A DNA stretch of 64,000 nt from an uncultured Erythrobacter sp. (GCF_947492365.1 NZ_CANLMB010000002.1:496001-560000); one strand, 5' to 3'; positions 27,266 through 37,122 are shown, numbered from the stretch's first letter. Numbers and translations are program-made. The notes: generated by a model from the letters alone, not told the origin.

Positions 27266-28368
27266 TGCCCCGTTTCAGCATCTTTGCCGCTCTGCTCGCG
27301 CTCTTCGCTTTGCTCGCGCCCGCCCCTGCTGCTGCCGAACGCATCCGCGATCTCGGGCAGTTCGAAGGGCTGCGCGCCAACCAGCTCACCGGATATGGCG
27401 TGGTGGTCGGCTTGCAAGGGACCGGCGATGACAACCTTGAATATGTGACCGAAGCGATGCGCGGTGTCTCCGGCAGGCTGGGGCTGCAACTGCCGCCCGG
27501 TGTCAGCCCCAATCTGCGCAATGCCGCAGCCGTCATCATCACGGCTGAGCTCCCCGCTTTCGCAAAGCCGGGGCAGCGTATCGACATTACAGTCTCGACC
27601 TTGGGACAGGCGCGTTCCTTGCGCGGCGGCGCGCTGGTGCTCGCCCCGCTCTACGGCGCCGATGGACAGATCTACGCCATGGCGCAGGGCAATGTCGCGG
27701 TCGGCGGTCTGGGCGTGTCGGGCCGCGATGGATCGCAGCTGACCGTCAACGTCACCACTGTGGGCCGGATCGCTGACGGAGCCTCGGTCGAACGCGCGGT
27801 TGCAACCGGCTTTGACCGCGAGGCGAGCCTGCGTTTCAACCTCCATCAGGCCGATTTCCTCACCGCTGCCCGCGTGCGCGATGCGATCAATTCCCGCTAT
27901 CCCGGCATGGCGCAGATTGCCGACGGGGTGAGCATCGAATTGACGCTGCCCTTTGGCAATGATGTGCGCGCAGCGGCTTTGGCTGAAATCGAGATGCTGC
28001 CGGTGACGCCAGCGCCGGTCGCGGCGCGGGTGATCGTCAACAGCCGCACCGGCACCGTTGTAATCAATCAGGCCGTCCGGCTAGCGCCCGCCGCGATCAG
28101 TCATGGCAAGCTGGTAATCCGCATCGATGAAGCCCCGCGCGTGGTCCAGCCCGAACCCTTTGGCAATGGCGAGACGGCGGTGGAGGAATCCTCCGAAATT
28201 TCGGTCGTGCAAAGCGATGACCGTGTGGCTCTGATGCCGGGCGCGGCCAATCTTTCGGAGATTGTCGACGCGCTCAATCTGCTGGGCGTGGGTGCGTCTG
28301 ACCTTGTGGTGATCCTCGAAAGCCTCAAACAGGCCGGCGCTTTGCAGGCCGAGATGGTGGTGCTGTGA
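27265..28368 (+). CDS. flgI: flagellar P-ring protein FlgI
   Basis: 367 residues, exported through a Sec signal (MPRFSIFAALLALFALLAP, cleavage near AAA-ER). Forms the periplasmic P ring around the rod with help from FlgA. Seen: RIRDLGQFEGLRANQLTGYG, VVGLQGTGDD, NVTTVGRIADGASVER and the C-terminal LVVILESLKQAGALQAEMVV. Length and motifs are normal. Overlaps flgH by one base and flgJ by four. Confidence 0.97.
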   Translation: MPRFSIFAALLALFALLAPAPAAAERIRDLGQFEGLRANQLTGYGVVVGLQGTGDDNLEYVTEAMRGVSGRLGLQLPPGVSPNLRNAAAVIITAELPAFAKPGQRIDITVSTLGQARSLRGGALVLAPLYGADGQIYAMAQGNVAVGGLGVSGRDGSQLTVNVTTVGRIADGASVERAVATGFDREASLRFNLHQADFLTAARVRDAINSRYPGMAQIADGVSIELTLPFGNDVRAAALAEIEMLPVTPAPVAARVIVNSRTGTVVINQAVRLAPAAISHGKLVIRIDEAPRVVQPEPFGNGETAVEESSEISVVQSDDRVALMPGAANLSEIVDALNLLGVGASDLVVILESLKQAGALQAEMVVL

Positions 28369-28664
28369 TTACGCCCATTCGTCCCCAAACCGATGCCGCA
28401 TCCGCGCAGATCAGCCCTGAACGGCTGGAGCTGCGCGAGGCTGCGCAAGGGTTCGAGGCGATCATGATCCGGCGCATGCTGGAATCTGCGCGCGCGGCGA
28501 GCTTTTCAGAGGACACCCCGCTGACGGGCGGCGGGCTGAAACAGTTCGAAAAGATGCGCGATGAAAACTTCGCCGAGATCGCTTCGCAAAGCGGGGCCTT
28601 CGGGTTTGCACGGAGTATCGAAGAGCAGCTTGCTCAATTCCTCCCTGCCAATGGTGAAGAATAA
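28365..28664 (+). CDS. flgJ: rod-binding protein, FlgJ N-terminal domain only
   Basis: 99 residues from a GTG overlapping the flgI stop (GTGA). Contains only the rod-cap domain of FlgJ: LREAAQGFEAIMIRRMLESA, then FEKMRDENFAEIASQSGAFG. The C-terminal muramidase domain of enterobacterial FlgJ is absent, as in many alphaproteobacteria. The separate SLT-domain protein at 17895-18953 probably supplies that activity. Overlaps flgK by one base (TAATG). Confidence 0.9.
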   Translation: MITPIRPQTDAASAQISPERLELREAAQGFEAIMIRRMLESARAASFSEDTPLTGGGLKQFEKMRDENFAEIASQSGAFGFARSIEEQLAQFLPANGEE

Positions 28665-30019
28665 TGTCGACGAGCATCCTCAATATCGGCCGGACAGGGG
28701 CCGCAGCAGCGCGGGCCAGCCTCGAGCTGACTGCGCAGAATATCGCCAACGCCTCCAATTCCGACTACACAAGACGGCGGATGGATCAGGTTGAACTGGT
28801 CGGCACCGCGCGGATCGATCGCCAGTCGCGCAGCACTTTGAACGGCGTCCTGATCGGTGACGTACGCCGCTTTGACAGCGAGTTTGGCCAGCGGCAGGTT
28901 CGTGCGAGCACTTCGGATCTTGCCCGCGTTGCAACCGAGATATCGGGCCTGCGCGATGCCGAATTGGCGCTCGAAGAATCCGGGCTCTACGAAAAGCTGA
29001 TCGACTTTGAGGCCTCGCTCACTCTGCTGGAGAGCGACCCCACCGATCCTGCTTTACGTACCGGCGCGCTCGAAACCGCGCGCCAGCTGACGCAAACATT
29101 CCAGACCGCCGAATTTGCGCTTAGTAACGCGCGCAGCTTCATCGAATCCGAGCTGACCGCCGGGGTTGAAACTGTCAACGGCACCGCAAGCGAGCTTGCG
29201 CGGATCAATGTCGAACTTGTCAATGCCCGCGAGGGTACAGCAGGCCGTGCGGCATTGCTCGATGCCCGCGATGCGGCGCTGCGCGATTTGTCCGAGGAAG
29301 TGGGGATCACAGCCACTTTCGACGAATTCGGCGCGGCAGAAGTGCGCGTTCTTGCAGACCCGCCGCCGCCTGGCGAAACCGGCGTTCTGCTCGTTTCCGG
29401 GTCGAATTTCAGTCAGCTCAGCGCCACCACAAACAATGGCAATCTATCACTCGCGGTGGGCGGAGCGAGCTTCACTGCGGTCGGCGGAGCGATGGCGGGC
29501 CGGTCTTCGGCCCTGTCCGATATTGCTGGCCGCCAGGTCGAGCTCGATGCGATTGCAAACTCAATAATTATAGGCGCCAACGCTGCTCAGGCAGCCGGAA
29601 GCGCGCTCGATGGTTCGCCGGGACAGCCCCTGTTCTCCGGCAACGGGGCCAGCGACATCGCCTTGGTCCTTGACGATGGAGCTGGCCTCGCATTGGCTCC
29701 CGCGGGCGCTCCTGCGGGCAGCCGTGACACGTCCAATCTTGGCAATCTGATCGCCGCTTTTGGTGCCGATAACGGCCCTATAGCTGCAACCGACCGAATG
29801 TTGCTGTCGCTGTCGAGCCGGATATCCGGGCTTGATTCGCTGCGCGACGGGCTCGCGATTATCGCCGAGAGCGCTGAAGCCAACCTGCTCGCCGAAGTCG
29901 GTGTCGACCTAGATACCGAAGCGACCAATCTGATCCGGCTGCAACAGGCTTTCGAAGCAAACAGCCGCGTGATGCAGGTCGCAACCGAGTTGTTCGACAC
30001 GATCCTGGGGCTGGGCTGA
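28664..30019 (+). CDS. flgK: flagellar hook-associated protein FlgK (HAP1)
   Basis: 451-residue hook-filament junction protein. N-terminal rod/hook signature LELTAQNIANASNSDYTRRR and ELTAGVETVNGTASELARIN further on; C-terminal GVDLDTEATNLIRLQQAFEA and NSRVMQVATELFDTIL. It is somewhat short for FlgK but both terminal coiled-coil regions are complete. Exported with chaperone FlgN. Overlaps flgL by one base. Confidence 0.95.
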   Translation: MSTSILNIGRTGAAAARASLELTAQNIANASNSDYTRRRMDQVELVGTARIDRQSRSTLNGVLIGDVRRFDSEFGQRQVRASTSDLARVATEISGLRDAELALEESGLYEKLIDFEASLTLLESDPTDPALRTGALETARQLTQTFQTAEFALSNARSFIESELTAGVETVNGTASELARINVELVNAREGTAGRAALLDARDAALRDLSEEVGITATFDEFGAAEVRVLADPPPPGETGVLLVSGSNFSQLSATTNNGNLSLAVGGASFTAVGGAMAGRSSALSDIAGRQVELDAIANSIIIGANAAQAAGSALDGSPGQPLFSGNGASDIALVLDDGAGLALAPAGAPAGSRDTSNLGNLIAAFGADNGPIAATDRMLLSLSSRISGLDSLRDGLAIIAESAEANLLAEVGVDLDTEATNLIRLQQAFEANSRVMQVATELFDTILGLG

Positions 30020-30936
30020 TGAACATTGTTGGAAACTCAACCGGCGCATTTTTTGAGCGCTCGCTGGGCCAGATGGGGAGTCTGCGCGAGGCGCTGGAGA
30101 CCTTGCAGACCCAGATTGCGACGGGTGAGCGGATCACGCGCGGGTCCGATGATCCGGTGGGAGCCTCTCGCCTGCGCGCGCTTTCCCGGCTCGAAGTGCG
30201 CGGGCGCACCGAACAGGAAAACGCCGCACGGCTCGAACAGGATCTGACCGAAGGCGCCGAACAGATCGCCGGCGTGCTCGAATTATTCCAGCGCGCGCGC
30301 GAGCTGGCGATCACGGCAGCCAATGATCCAACCGGCGAGAACGGCCGCGCGGCGATTGCTGACGAGCTTGAGCAGATGAGCGAAGAGCTGTTTGCGCGCA
30401 GCAATTCCCGCTCGATCACCGGCGCGCCGCTCTTTGCAGGCACTGCTGGCAATCCCGCTTTCATTCGCGATGCGAGCGGCGTTGTCACTTATAATGGCAA
30501 CAATCAGAACGGATCGGTGCCGGTTGCTCCGGGCACAGAGATCGAACGCGGTGTGACGGGTGAGCAGTTGTTCGAATTCGATGTCGGGGGCAGCCAGACC
30601 AGCGCCTTTGCCGTCATTTCCGGCCTTGCCGCAGCGATGCGGGGCGGAGCGGTTGATCCCGCCGCGGCGGCACAAGATGCCATCGCCGGGATCGATGCGG
30701 CGATCGACACCGCCAACCGCAGCCAGACCGTCATCGGAACGCGGCTCGCCTGGGTCGAGGCGATCCAGCAGGACCAGCAGAACCGCGCGGTGACAGTCGC
30801 TGAAAAGCGCTCCGATATTGGCGATACGGACATTGCCGACACGATCGTGCGTCTGCAGCAAACCCTCACCGCGCTCGAAGCCAGCCAGGCAAGCTTTACC
30901 CGTGTCAGCTCGCTGACCCTGTTCAACGCGCTCTAA
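30019..30936 (+). CDS. flgL: flagellar hook-associated protein FlgL (HAP3)
   Basis: 305-residue flagellin-like junction protein: N-terminal LREALETLQTQIATGERITR and GSDDPVGASRLRALSRLE, C-terminal DIADTIVRLQQTLTALEASQ then ASFTRVSSLTLFNAL. The ending matches flagellin-family D0 domains. Last structural gene of the flg block; motA follows after 15 bases. Confidence 0.95.
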   Translation: MNIVGNSTGAFFERSLGQMGSLREALETLQTQIATGERITRGSDDPVGASRLRALSRLEVRGRTEQENAARLEQDLTEGAEQIAGVLELFQRARELAITAANDPTGENGRAAIADELEQMSEELFARSNSRSITGAPLFAGTAGNPAFIRDASGVVTYNGNNQNGSVPVAPGTEIERGVTGEQLFEFDVGGSQTSAFAVISGLAAAMRGGAVDPAAAAQDAIAGIDAAIDTANRSQTVIGTRLAWVEAIQQDQQNRAVTVAEKRSDIGDTDIADTIVRLQQTLTALEASQASFTRVSSLTLFNAL

Positions 30937-30951
30937 GAAGGGGTCGGTTCC

Positions 30952-31815
30952 ATGTTTGCCGCAATCGGTATCGTAGTTCTGATCGTCCTGGTGTTTGGCG
31001 GCTTTGTGCTGGCGGGCGGGGCGTTGGGGCCGGTTCTCGCCGCCTTGCCGCTTGAAATGATGATGATCGGCGGGGCCGCGCTAGGCGCGACCATAATCGG
31101 CAATTCCATGCACGAGATCAAACTGCTCGGCGGCGGTCTTGGCAAGGTGTTCAAAGGGCAAAAATACACCGACGAAGATCATATCGACGCCATCGCGCTC
31201 ACCAGCAAGCTGATGAAACTGATGCGATCGGAAGGGGCGGTCGCGCTCGAAAGCCATGTGACTGAACCCGAGAACTCAACCGTTTTCAGCGAATATCCGC
31301 GCCTGCAAAAAGACCCGGTCGTGGTCGATATGATCTGCGATCCGCTGACTTTGATGGTGGTGTCGTCGGGAACGCTCGACACCCATGCGGTCGAGGATGT
31401 GATCGACAATGCGATCAAGACCCAGCTGCACGAAATGCACGAGCCCGAACATGCGATCCAGTCGCTCGCCGATGCGTTCCCGGCATTGGGTATCGTCGCG
31501 GCTGTGCTGGGTGTGATCAAGACGATGGGTTCGATCAACGAACCGCCCGAGGTTCTGGGCAAGATGATCGGCGGCGCGCTGGTCGGCACGTTTCTGGGCG
31601 TGCTGCTGGCCTATGGATTTGCCGGGCCGATGGCCGCTCGGCTGAAACAGATCAACGCGCATGACGAACAGATCTTCCACACGATCAAGCAGGTCATCAT
31701 TGCCAGCCTCCACGGCTATCCGCAGCCAATGGTGCTCGAGGCCGCGCGTTCGGGCCTGCCGCCTGCGCACCGTCCGAAACTGACCGAATTGCTCGACGCG
31801 ATGCGGGGCAAGTGA
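30952..31815 (+). CDS. motA: flagellar motor stator protein MotA
   Basis: 287-residue four-helix stator subunit. Membrane helices at about 1-25 and 30-55, a large cytoplasmic loop with PLTLMVVSSGTLDTHAVEDV, then helices with ADAFPALGIVAAVLGVIKTM (conserved Pro) and GGALVGTFLGVLLAYGFAGP. Residues HEIKLLGGGLGKVFKGQKY are typical of MotA of the LafT/proton type. One base separates its stop from motB. It works with MotB to couple proton flow to torque on FliG. Confidence 0.96.
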   Translation: MFAAIGIVVLIVLVFGGFVLAGGALGPVLAALPLEMMMIGGAALGATIIGNSMHEIKLLGGGLGKVFKGQKYTDEDHIDAIALTSKLMKLMRSEGAVALESHVTEPENSTVFSEYPRLQKDPVVVDMICDPLTLMVVSSGTLDTHAVEDVIDNAIKTQLHEMHEPEHAIQSLADAFPALGIVAAVLGVIKTMGSINEPPEVLGKMIGGALVGTFLGVLLAYGFAGPMAARLKQINAHDEQIFHTIKQVIIASLHGYPQPMVLEAARSGLPPAHRPKLTELLDAMRGK

Positions 31816-31816
31816 G

Positions 31817-32803
31817 ATGGCGAAAGAGGCAGTCGCTGAACCGCCAGCCGAGATTCCGGCACCGATCATCGTCAAGAAGATCACGATTGAAGGTGGAGGC
31901 CATCACGGCGGCGCTTGGAAGGTGGCCTATGCCGACTTCGTGACCGCGATGATGGCGTTCTTTCTATTGCTCTGGCTGCTGGGTGCGACAGAGGAAAACC
32001 AGCGCAAGGGCATTGCCGACTATTTCGCGCCAACCCTGGTCAAGACCCGCCAGCAAAGCGCAGGTTCTGACGGCATGTTGGGCGGCAGCTCGATCACTGA
32101 TGTCGATAATTACCCCAACCGTCAGGGCCAGACCGGCACCCAGTCGATGACTGTTCCGCGCGGCGCGCAGGGCGGGCCGGTCGAAGGCGGCGGTCGGGGT
32201 GAGGCCGATGTGGAGCGGGTGCGCGACCTGCGCGAAGCCATTGATCGAAAGCTCGCGGAGCAGCGCGAACTCTCTCACCTCGCCAATCAGGTCCGCGTGA
32301 TGCGCGCGCCTGATGGCATCAGGATTGATCTGGTCGATGATGCGGACTTCTCGATGTTCTCGCTCGGCACCACGATCCTCACCGACGATGCGCGCGGGCT
32401 CCTGGAGATCATCGGAGAGGCGATCTCGGACCAACAAAGCCCGCTGATCCTGCGCGGTCACACAGATTCGCTGCCGTGGCGGTCAGGCGTTGTTGCCAAC
32501 AATTGGTCGCTCTCCGCAGGCCGCGCAGAGGCAACGCGCCAGCAGCTGATCCTCGGCGGCATTCCGCAGGGCCGCTTTGCCCGGATCGAAGGGGTTGCCG
32601 ATACCGAGCCGCTGATCGCTGATGATCCCGCCGACCCGCGCAACCGCCGGATTTCGCTGCTGTTGCTTAACGAGCCGCGCGAGCGGGTCAGGCCCCGCCC
32701 GAGAACTCCGCCTGCTATTCCGCCGGCAGAGGCTCCGCCTCTCGAGCGCCCTCAGCAAACCGCCCTAAGGGATAGCGCGGAGGCTGCTGCTCCGACCCCG
32801 TAA
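31817..32803 (+). CDS. motB: flagellar motor stator protein MotB
   Basis: 328 residues. A short N-terminal cytoplasmic part leads to one membrane helix, AWKVAYADFVTAMMAFFLLL, with the proton-carrying Asp40. A plug/linker region follows, then the OmpA-like peptidoglycan-binding domain (about 175-295) with SPLILRGHTDSLPWRSGVVA, NWSLSAGRAEATRQQLI and DPRNRRISLLL. A Pro-rich tail ends the protein. All functional elements are intact, in contrast to the MotB-like protein at 21637. Confidence 0.96.
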   Translation: MAKEAVAEPPAEIPAPIIVKKITIEGGGHHGGAWKVAYADFVTAMMAFFLLLWLLGATEENQRKGIADYFAPTLVKTRQQSAGSDGMLGGSSITDVDNYPNRQGQTGTQSMTVPRGAQGGPVEGGGRGEADVERVRDLREAIDRKLAEQRELSHLANQVRVMRAPDGIRIDLVDDADFSMFSLGTTILTDDARGLLEIIGEAISDQQSPLILRGHTDSLPWRSGVVANNWSLSAGRAEATRQQLILGGIPQGRFARIEGVADTEPLIADDPADPRNRRISLLLLNEPRERVRPRPRTPPAIPPAEAPPLERPQQTALRDSAEAAAPTP

Positions 32804-32852
32804 AGCATGATGGCTTAGCTCTGCCGTGCATGGACCAATGGGGAACGACGCG

Positions 32853-35318
32853 ATGACAGAGACAATCCTGCCGCATGAAATGCCGCACGCGCTGGAGCGC
32901 GGACCGGCCAATATGAAAGTGCTTTCACTCGATTGCTTCGACACTTTGCTGTGGCGCGATTGCCATGCGCCAACCGATGTCTTTGCCGGTCTTCCGGACC
33001 TGTCCATCGCCCAGCGCGTGAGAGGCGAAGCCAATGCCCGCAAACAAGCTGCGACCTTGCACCAGCGCAGCGAGGTTGGCCTTGCCGATATCTATGCCCA
33101 CTCAATGCCCAGCGCCTCGCCTGAGGCCCGCGAAGCCGCGATTGCGGAAGAACTCGCCGCCGAAGCGCGCGCCTGTTTTGGATTTGAACCGACTATCGCC
33201 CTGATGCGTGCAGCCAAAGCGGCGGGTCACAAGGTCATGATCGTCTCGGACACCTATCTCGATGCCGATCAGCTGCGCCAGTTGATCGCGGATGCAGCGG
33301 GTGCAGAAGTGGCCGCACTGATCGACAATGTTTTTGCCTCCTCGCAAGAAGGCGTTTCGAAAACCCAAGGGATGCTGGCCTGCGCGATCAAGGCGATGAA
33401 GTGCCGCGCGGCTGAGGTCTTGCATATCGGCGATAATAAGGCAGCCGATTTTGACGCGGCGCGCGCGTTGGGCATTCCGGCGCTGCATTTGCTCCAGTTT
33501 TCCGAGCACGCCCGCCAGCGGATGCGCTTTGAACGATCATGCCAGCAGCTTGCGGGTGATGAGCAAAGCGGCGTGCGCGGATTGATGCCGCATCGGCCGC
33601 TACTGGCGGCCGCAGAACCGCGAGAGGATGATCCAGCCGGAGCCTTGGGGGCGAGCGTGCTTGGCCCGGTCTTTCACGGATTTGACCAATGGCTGCGTGC
33701 CGAGGCGGAGGCCATCGAGGCTGAGCGGGGCGGAACGGTCCATTGGCTCTTCATGCTGCGCGACGGACATTTGCCGCATCTAATCCACCAGACCGGCGAT
33801 GAAGCGCCCAGCACCGCGCGGGTCGAGATCAGCCGCTTTGTCGCGATTGGCGCCTCGCTGACCACGCGCGAGGCCTATCGTCAGCAATGGACGCTTGAGT
33901 TTGGCCTTAACCCAGCAACCTTGGCGCGCCAGATGCTGTTTGAAGGCGCGGAAGTCGCCAAGATCGTCGGCAATCCCAGAACCGATGCGGACAGGGTTGC
34001 TGCGAGCCACCGCCTGCGCGCCGAACTGAAGAAAGGCCAGCGCGAGAAACTCACCCGCCGCCGTTCGCGCGCGCGCGCCGAACGCCTGATCGCGCATATT
34101 CGCGCGGCGGTCGATCCGCAAAAACCGATCGCGCCGGGCGACACGCTGATGCTGGTCGATCTTGGCTATAACGGCTCGGCGCAGGACCGCGTTGATGCGC
34201 TGCTGGCCGAGGCTTTCGATTGCCATGTTGCGGGCCGTTACCTGTTGCTGCGCGAGATGAGCGCAAGCGGGCTCGACAAGAAAGGGCTGATCGATGCGCG
34301 GCACTATGATGCCGAAATGCTCGAAGCCTTGTGCGCCAATGTCGCGGTGATCGAGCAGCTGGCTACTTGCGAGCTGGGATCGGTAGTGGACTTCAGCGAA
34401 GTCGGCGATCCAATCCGCAAGCAAAGCGCGGTCAAAGGCGCGCAAAGCGATGTGCGCGGCCGCGTGCAAGCGGGCGCGGTTCGCTTTGCCCAAGCGGCGC
34501 AACACCCCCCTATCAACCGTGAAACCGACACCCATGCCGAGCGTGGCTGGCGCGAAGCGGCGCTGGGCGTGCTCACCCGCTTTATGTTCCTTCCTCTCCC
34601 GCAGGAACTGGAGGTGCTCAAGAGCTTTGAGCATGACGTCAATCTGGGCAGCGAACGGATGGTGGCGCTGTTCGATCCGGATCATTCGGCAGAGGGGATG
34701 CGGCGGCGCGGACTGTTCTACATGAAGGGCTCAGCGCGCATGTTCCTGCCCGCCGAACTCGCAGGTGAAGACATCAATACGCGGCTGTCGCTGCTGGTGC
34801 AGAAACGCTTTGGCCTTAGCCTGTCCTATACCGACAGCAGTTTTGTCAAAATTGCGGTCCCGGCCTTTTATCTTGGCGAGAAAGACAGCGCGCGGCTCGA
34901 AGTTGAGGCCGAGGCCACGCATCAGGGTTACTACACAGTGCGGCTGCCAATTGCGCCGGGTGCGCGCGGAATTGCGCTGCAAGTCGGCTCGGTTTTCGAG
35001 TGGCTTGAATTGTCGTCGGTCACTTTGTCGGAAGTGGCGACGCTCAAGGGCGATGCCCGCAATGACGAGACTCCAGCCCGGCTCGAGGCGCAATTCGACG
35101 CGATGACCGAGCATGCAGAGGGCATTTTCGAATGCACCGATCCGGCGGCTTTTATGCTGGTCAATCCGCCTGCTCAAAGCGAAGGCGGCAAGCCTCAAAT
35201 GATCGAAATCACACTTCGGCCACTGCGTCTTCGACCTGTGGGCCAGCGCGCCCATCAGGCCAGCTCTTCCAGCCAGCCTGCAACCCGCGAAAACCAAATG
35301 AAGGATGCTGCGGCATGA
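32853..35318 (+). CDS. large HAD-superfamily protein in the flagellar operon
   Basis: 821 residues. The N-terminal 230 are a HAD-fold phosphatase domain: motif I LSLDCFDTLLWR (Asp27), motif II VMIVSDTYLD, Lys in VSKTQGML and motif IV HIGDNKAADFDAA. The other 590 residues include LMLVDLGYNGSAQDR, a segment also found in large HAD proteins of surface-polysaccharide clusters. No membrane span or signal is seen. It lies after motB and overlaps a methyltransferase gene, next to flagellin, so a role in modifying flagellin or a linked glycan is plausible but inferred. I chose the ATG at 32853 with GGGGAA nine bases before; an ATG at 32826 would add nine residues. Confidence 0.75.
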   Translation: MTETILPHEMPHALERGPANMKVLSLDCFDTLLWRDCHAPTDVFAGLPDLSIAQRVRGEANARKQAATLHQRSEVGLADIYAHSMPSASPEAREAAIAEELAAEARACFGFEPTIALMRAAKAAGHKVMIVSDTYLDADQLRQLIADAAGAEVAALIDNVFASSQEGVSKTQGMLACAIKAMKCRAAEVLHIGDNKAADFDAARALGIPALHLLQFSEHARQRMRFERSCQQLAGDEQSGVRGLMPHRPLLAAAEPREDDPAGALGASVLGPVFHGFDQWLRAEAEAIEAERGGTVHWLFMLRDGHLPHLIHQTGDEAPSTARVEISRFVAIGASLTTREAYRQQWTLEFGLNPATLARQMLFEGAEVAKIVGNPRTDADRVAASHRLRAELKKGQREKLTRRRSRARAERLIAHIRAAVDPQKPIAPGDTLMLVDLGYNGSAQDRVDALLAEAFDCHVAGRYLLLREMSASGLDKKGLIDARHYDAEMLEALCANVAVIEQLATCELGSVVDFSEVGDPIRKQSAVKGAQSDVRGRVQAGAVRFAQAAQHPPINRETDTHAERGWREAALGVLTRFMFLPLPQELEVLKSFEHDVNLGSERMVALFDPDHSAEGMRRRGLFYMKGSARMFLPAELAGEDINTRLSLLVQKRFGLSLSYTDSSFVKIAVPAFYLGEKDSARLEVEAEATHQGYYTVRLPIAPGARGIALQVGSVFEWLELSSVTLSEVATLKGDARNDETPARLEAQFDAMTEHAEGIFECTDPAAFMLVNPPAQSEGGKPQMIEITLRPLRLRPVGQRAHQASSSSQPATRENQMKDAAA

Positions 35319-36136
35319 GCGAACTCCTGATCCACTCGATGTCCGAATTTTCGAGCATTATCCTGCCCTGTCTTGACGAGGCCAAGGTCCGCGACATTGC
35401 CGAGATCGGCAGCGAATTCGGCGGGATGTCCAAAGTGCTTGCGCAGCGCGCGGCTAAGGTCGGAGGGACGCTTACTTGCATCGATCCCGAACCAGCCGAC
35501 GGCTTTCTCGAATGGCAAGCGGGCGAGGACCAGGTCAATCATGTCCCGCGGCCCAGTCTGGAAGCACTGGAGGATTCCGGCGCAGTTGATGCGTGGTTCA
35601 TCGACGGCGATCACAATTACTACACGGTCTACAATGAGCTGATTGCGGTCGACGCGATCCAACGCGAGGCTGACCGGCCCCTGCTCGCATTTATGCACGA
35701 TGTGTCATGGCCCTGTGCACGGCGCGACTTCTATTACGCGCCCGACCGTGTTCCGCCCGGCTGGCGCCACCCGCACAGCTATGATCACGGGGTGGTGCTC
35801 GGTAATGATGGGGTTTTCAAAGGGCGCGGCTTTCGGGGGCAGGGGCAGTTCGCTGTCGCACTTGAATCGGGCGGCGAACGCAATGGGGTTCTTACCGCTG
35901 TCGAAGATTTTCTGCGCGAAGCAGACACCGATGAGCGCCCGCTGTTCTATGTCCATGTTCCGGCGGTCTTTGGCCTTGGCATCATCTTCGATGCCAGCGC
36001 AGACTGGTCAACAGCTGTCGCCGAATTCCTGCTGCCCTTTCATGCCAATCAGCTGATCGCGCGGCTGGAGGAAAACCGCCTGCGCAATTATCTCGAAGTG
36101 GTCGACTGGCAGGACCGCAGCGCTGCCGGTTTCTGA
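35315..36136 (+). CDS. class I SAM-dependent methyltransferase
   Basis: 273 residues from the ATG overlapping the HAD gene stop (ATGA). Motif I is DIAEIGSEFGGMSKVLA, followed by LTCIDPEPADGF and the Methyltransf_24-type VDAWFIDGDHNYYTVYNEL. A C-terminal half (about 140-273) with FMHDVSWPCARRDFYYAPDR suggests a carbohydrate- or lipid-linked acceptor, but the acceptor is not known. Last gene of the flg-mot operon, ending at a strong terminator; together with the HAD protein it may decorate flagellin or a surface glycan. Confidence 0.8.
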   Translation: MSELLIHSMSEFSSIILPCLDEAKVRDIAEIGSEFGGMSKVLAQRAAKVGGTLTCIDPEPADGFLEWQAGEDQVNHVPRPSLEALEDSGAVDAWFIDGDHNYYTVYNELIAVDAIQREADRPLLAFMHDVSWPCARRDFYYAPDRVPPGWRHPHSYDHGVVLGNDGVFKGRGFRGQGQFAVALESGGERNGVLTAVEDFLREADTDERPLFYVHVPAVFGLGIIFDASADWSTAVAEFLLPFHANQLIARLEENRLRNYLEVVDWQDRSAAGF

Positions 36137-36175
36137 TCGCTCCGGTTCCAATTCTTATGACACGGCAGAAACGAT

Positions 36176-36210
36176 AAGGCCCGCTTGTGCACGTCGCGCA
36201 AGCGGGCCTT
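36176..36210 (+). terminator. terminator of the flg-mot operon
   Basis: Perfect 12-base arms AAGGCCCGCTTG and CAAGCGGGCCTT with an 11-base loop, followed by TTTAT. It starts about 40 bases after the methyltransferase stop codon and separates the rightward operon from the convergent fliC. Confidence 0.88.
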
Positions 36211-36238
36211 TTATCTGACCGGATTGTTTAAGCAGCAA

Positions 36239-36267
36239 GAAGCCCGGAGCGAATTGCCCCGGGCTTC
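36239..36267 (-). terminator. terminator of fliC
   Basis: Nine-base arms GAAGCCCGG / CCGGGCTTC with an 11-base loop, 37 bases after the leftward fliC stop; T-rich sequence follows in the fliC direction. Back to back with the flg-operon terminator. Confidence 0.7.
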
Positions 36268-36303
36268 CCTGCCACCCCAGCGGGGAGCTTGTCCTGCGTT
36301 CGA

Positions 36304-37122
36304 TTAACGGAGCAGGGACAGTACGCTTTGCTGCGACTGGTTTGCCTGGGCAAGCATTGCGGTTGAAGCCTGTCCGAGGATCTGCGCCTTGGCGAGCGCG
36401 GTGGTCTCGGACGAATAATCCGCATCCTGGATCCGCGACCTTGCATCGGAAAGGTTGGTTGAGGTTGTGGTCAGGTTACCGATAGCCGCTTCGAGCCGGT
36501 TCTGCCCCGCACCCAGCGAGGAACGCGTGGTGTTTACGGCCGAGAGCAGGGAGTCGACATTGGTGATCGTCGTTCCCGCTGCGGTGGCGGTGGTCACGTC
36601 AAGGCCGGTGGCGGTGATGTTGGTGCCATCGATCGCATTGCTGGTGAGCGTCACCGTGCGGCCCGCATCGATCGCGATATCGACCGTAACATCGGTGCCG
36701 CTCGTCGTGCTGAACAAGGTCACACCATTAAAGCTGGTGTTCGACAGAATGTCGGTGATCTGTGCGCGCAACTCGTCGACTTCCTGATCCATGAAGCCGC
36801 GAGCTTCCGTATCATAAGTGCCGGTGCTCGACTGGATAGCCAGTTCGCGAACGCGCTGGAGCATGTTGGTGACTTCTTCCAACGCGCCTTCAGCGGTCTG
36901 GGCGAGCGCAATACCGTCGCTGGCATTGCGAATGCCCTGATTGAGGCCGCGAATGTCGGAGGTAAAGCCGGTTGCAATCGACAGGCCAGCAGCATCATCA
37001 GCCGCACCGTTGATACGTTGGCCGGTCGACAGACGCTCCATTGCAGTGCCGAGCATTTCATTGGCCCGCATGCTCGCATTCTGAGCGCGAAGGGCCGAGA
37101 TATTGGTGTTAATTACAGACAT
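36304..37122 (-). CDS. fliC: flagellin
   Basis: 272 residues, a compact flagellin. The N-terminal D0/D1 is [40 protein letters not shown] and [20 protein letters not shown]; the C-terminal part has [18 protein letters not shown] and ends in [14 protein letters not shown]. The middle (about 130-200) is a short, Thr-rich insert with hardly any D2/D3 domain. Single-gene unit reading against both long operons. The best upstream match to a sigma-28 site is a TTAAA about 90 bases before the ATG with a poor -10, so the promoter is not settled. Export would use the FliS chaperone encoded at 52765. Confidence 0.97.
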   Translation of the reverse strand: MSVINTNISALRAQNASMRANEMLGTAMERLSTGQRINGAADDAAGLSIATGFTSDIRGLNQGIRNASDGIALAQTAEGALEEVTNMLQRVRELAIQSSTGTYDTEARGFMDQEVDELRAQITDILSNTSFNGVTLFSTTSGTDVTVDIAIDAGRTVTLTSNAIDGTNITATGLDVTTATAAGTTITNVDSLLSAVNTTRSSLGAGQNRLEAAIGNLTTTSTNLSDARSRIQDADYSSETTALAKAQILGQASTAMLAQANQSQQSVLSLLR

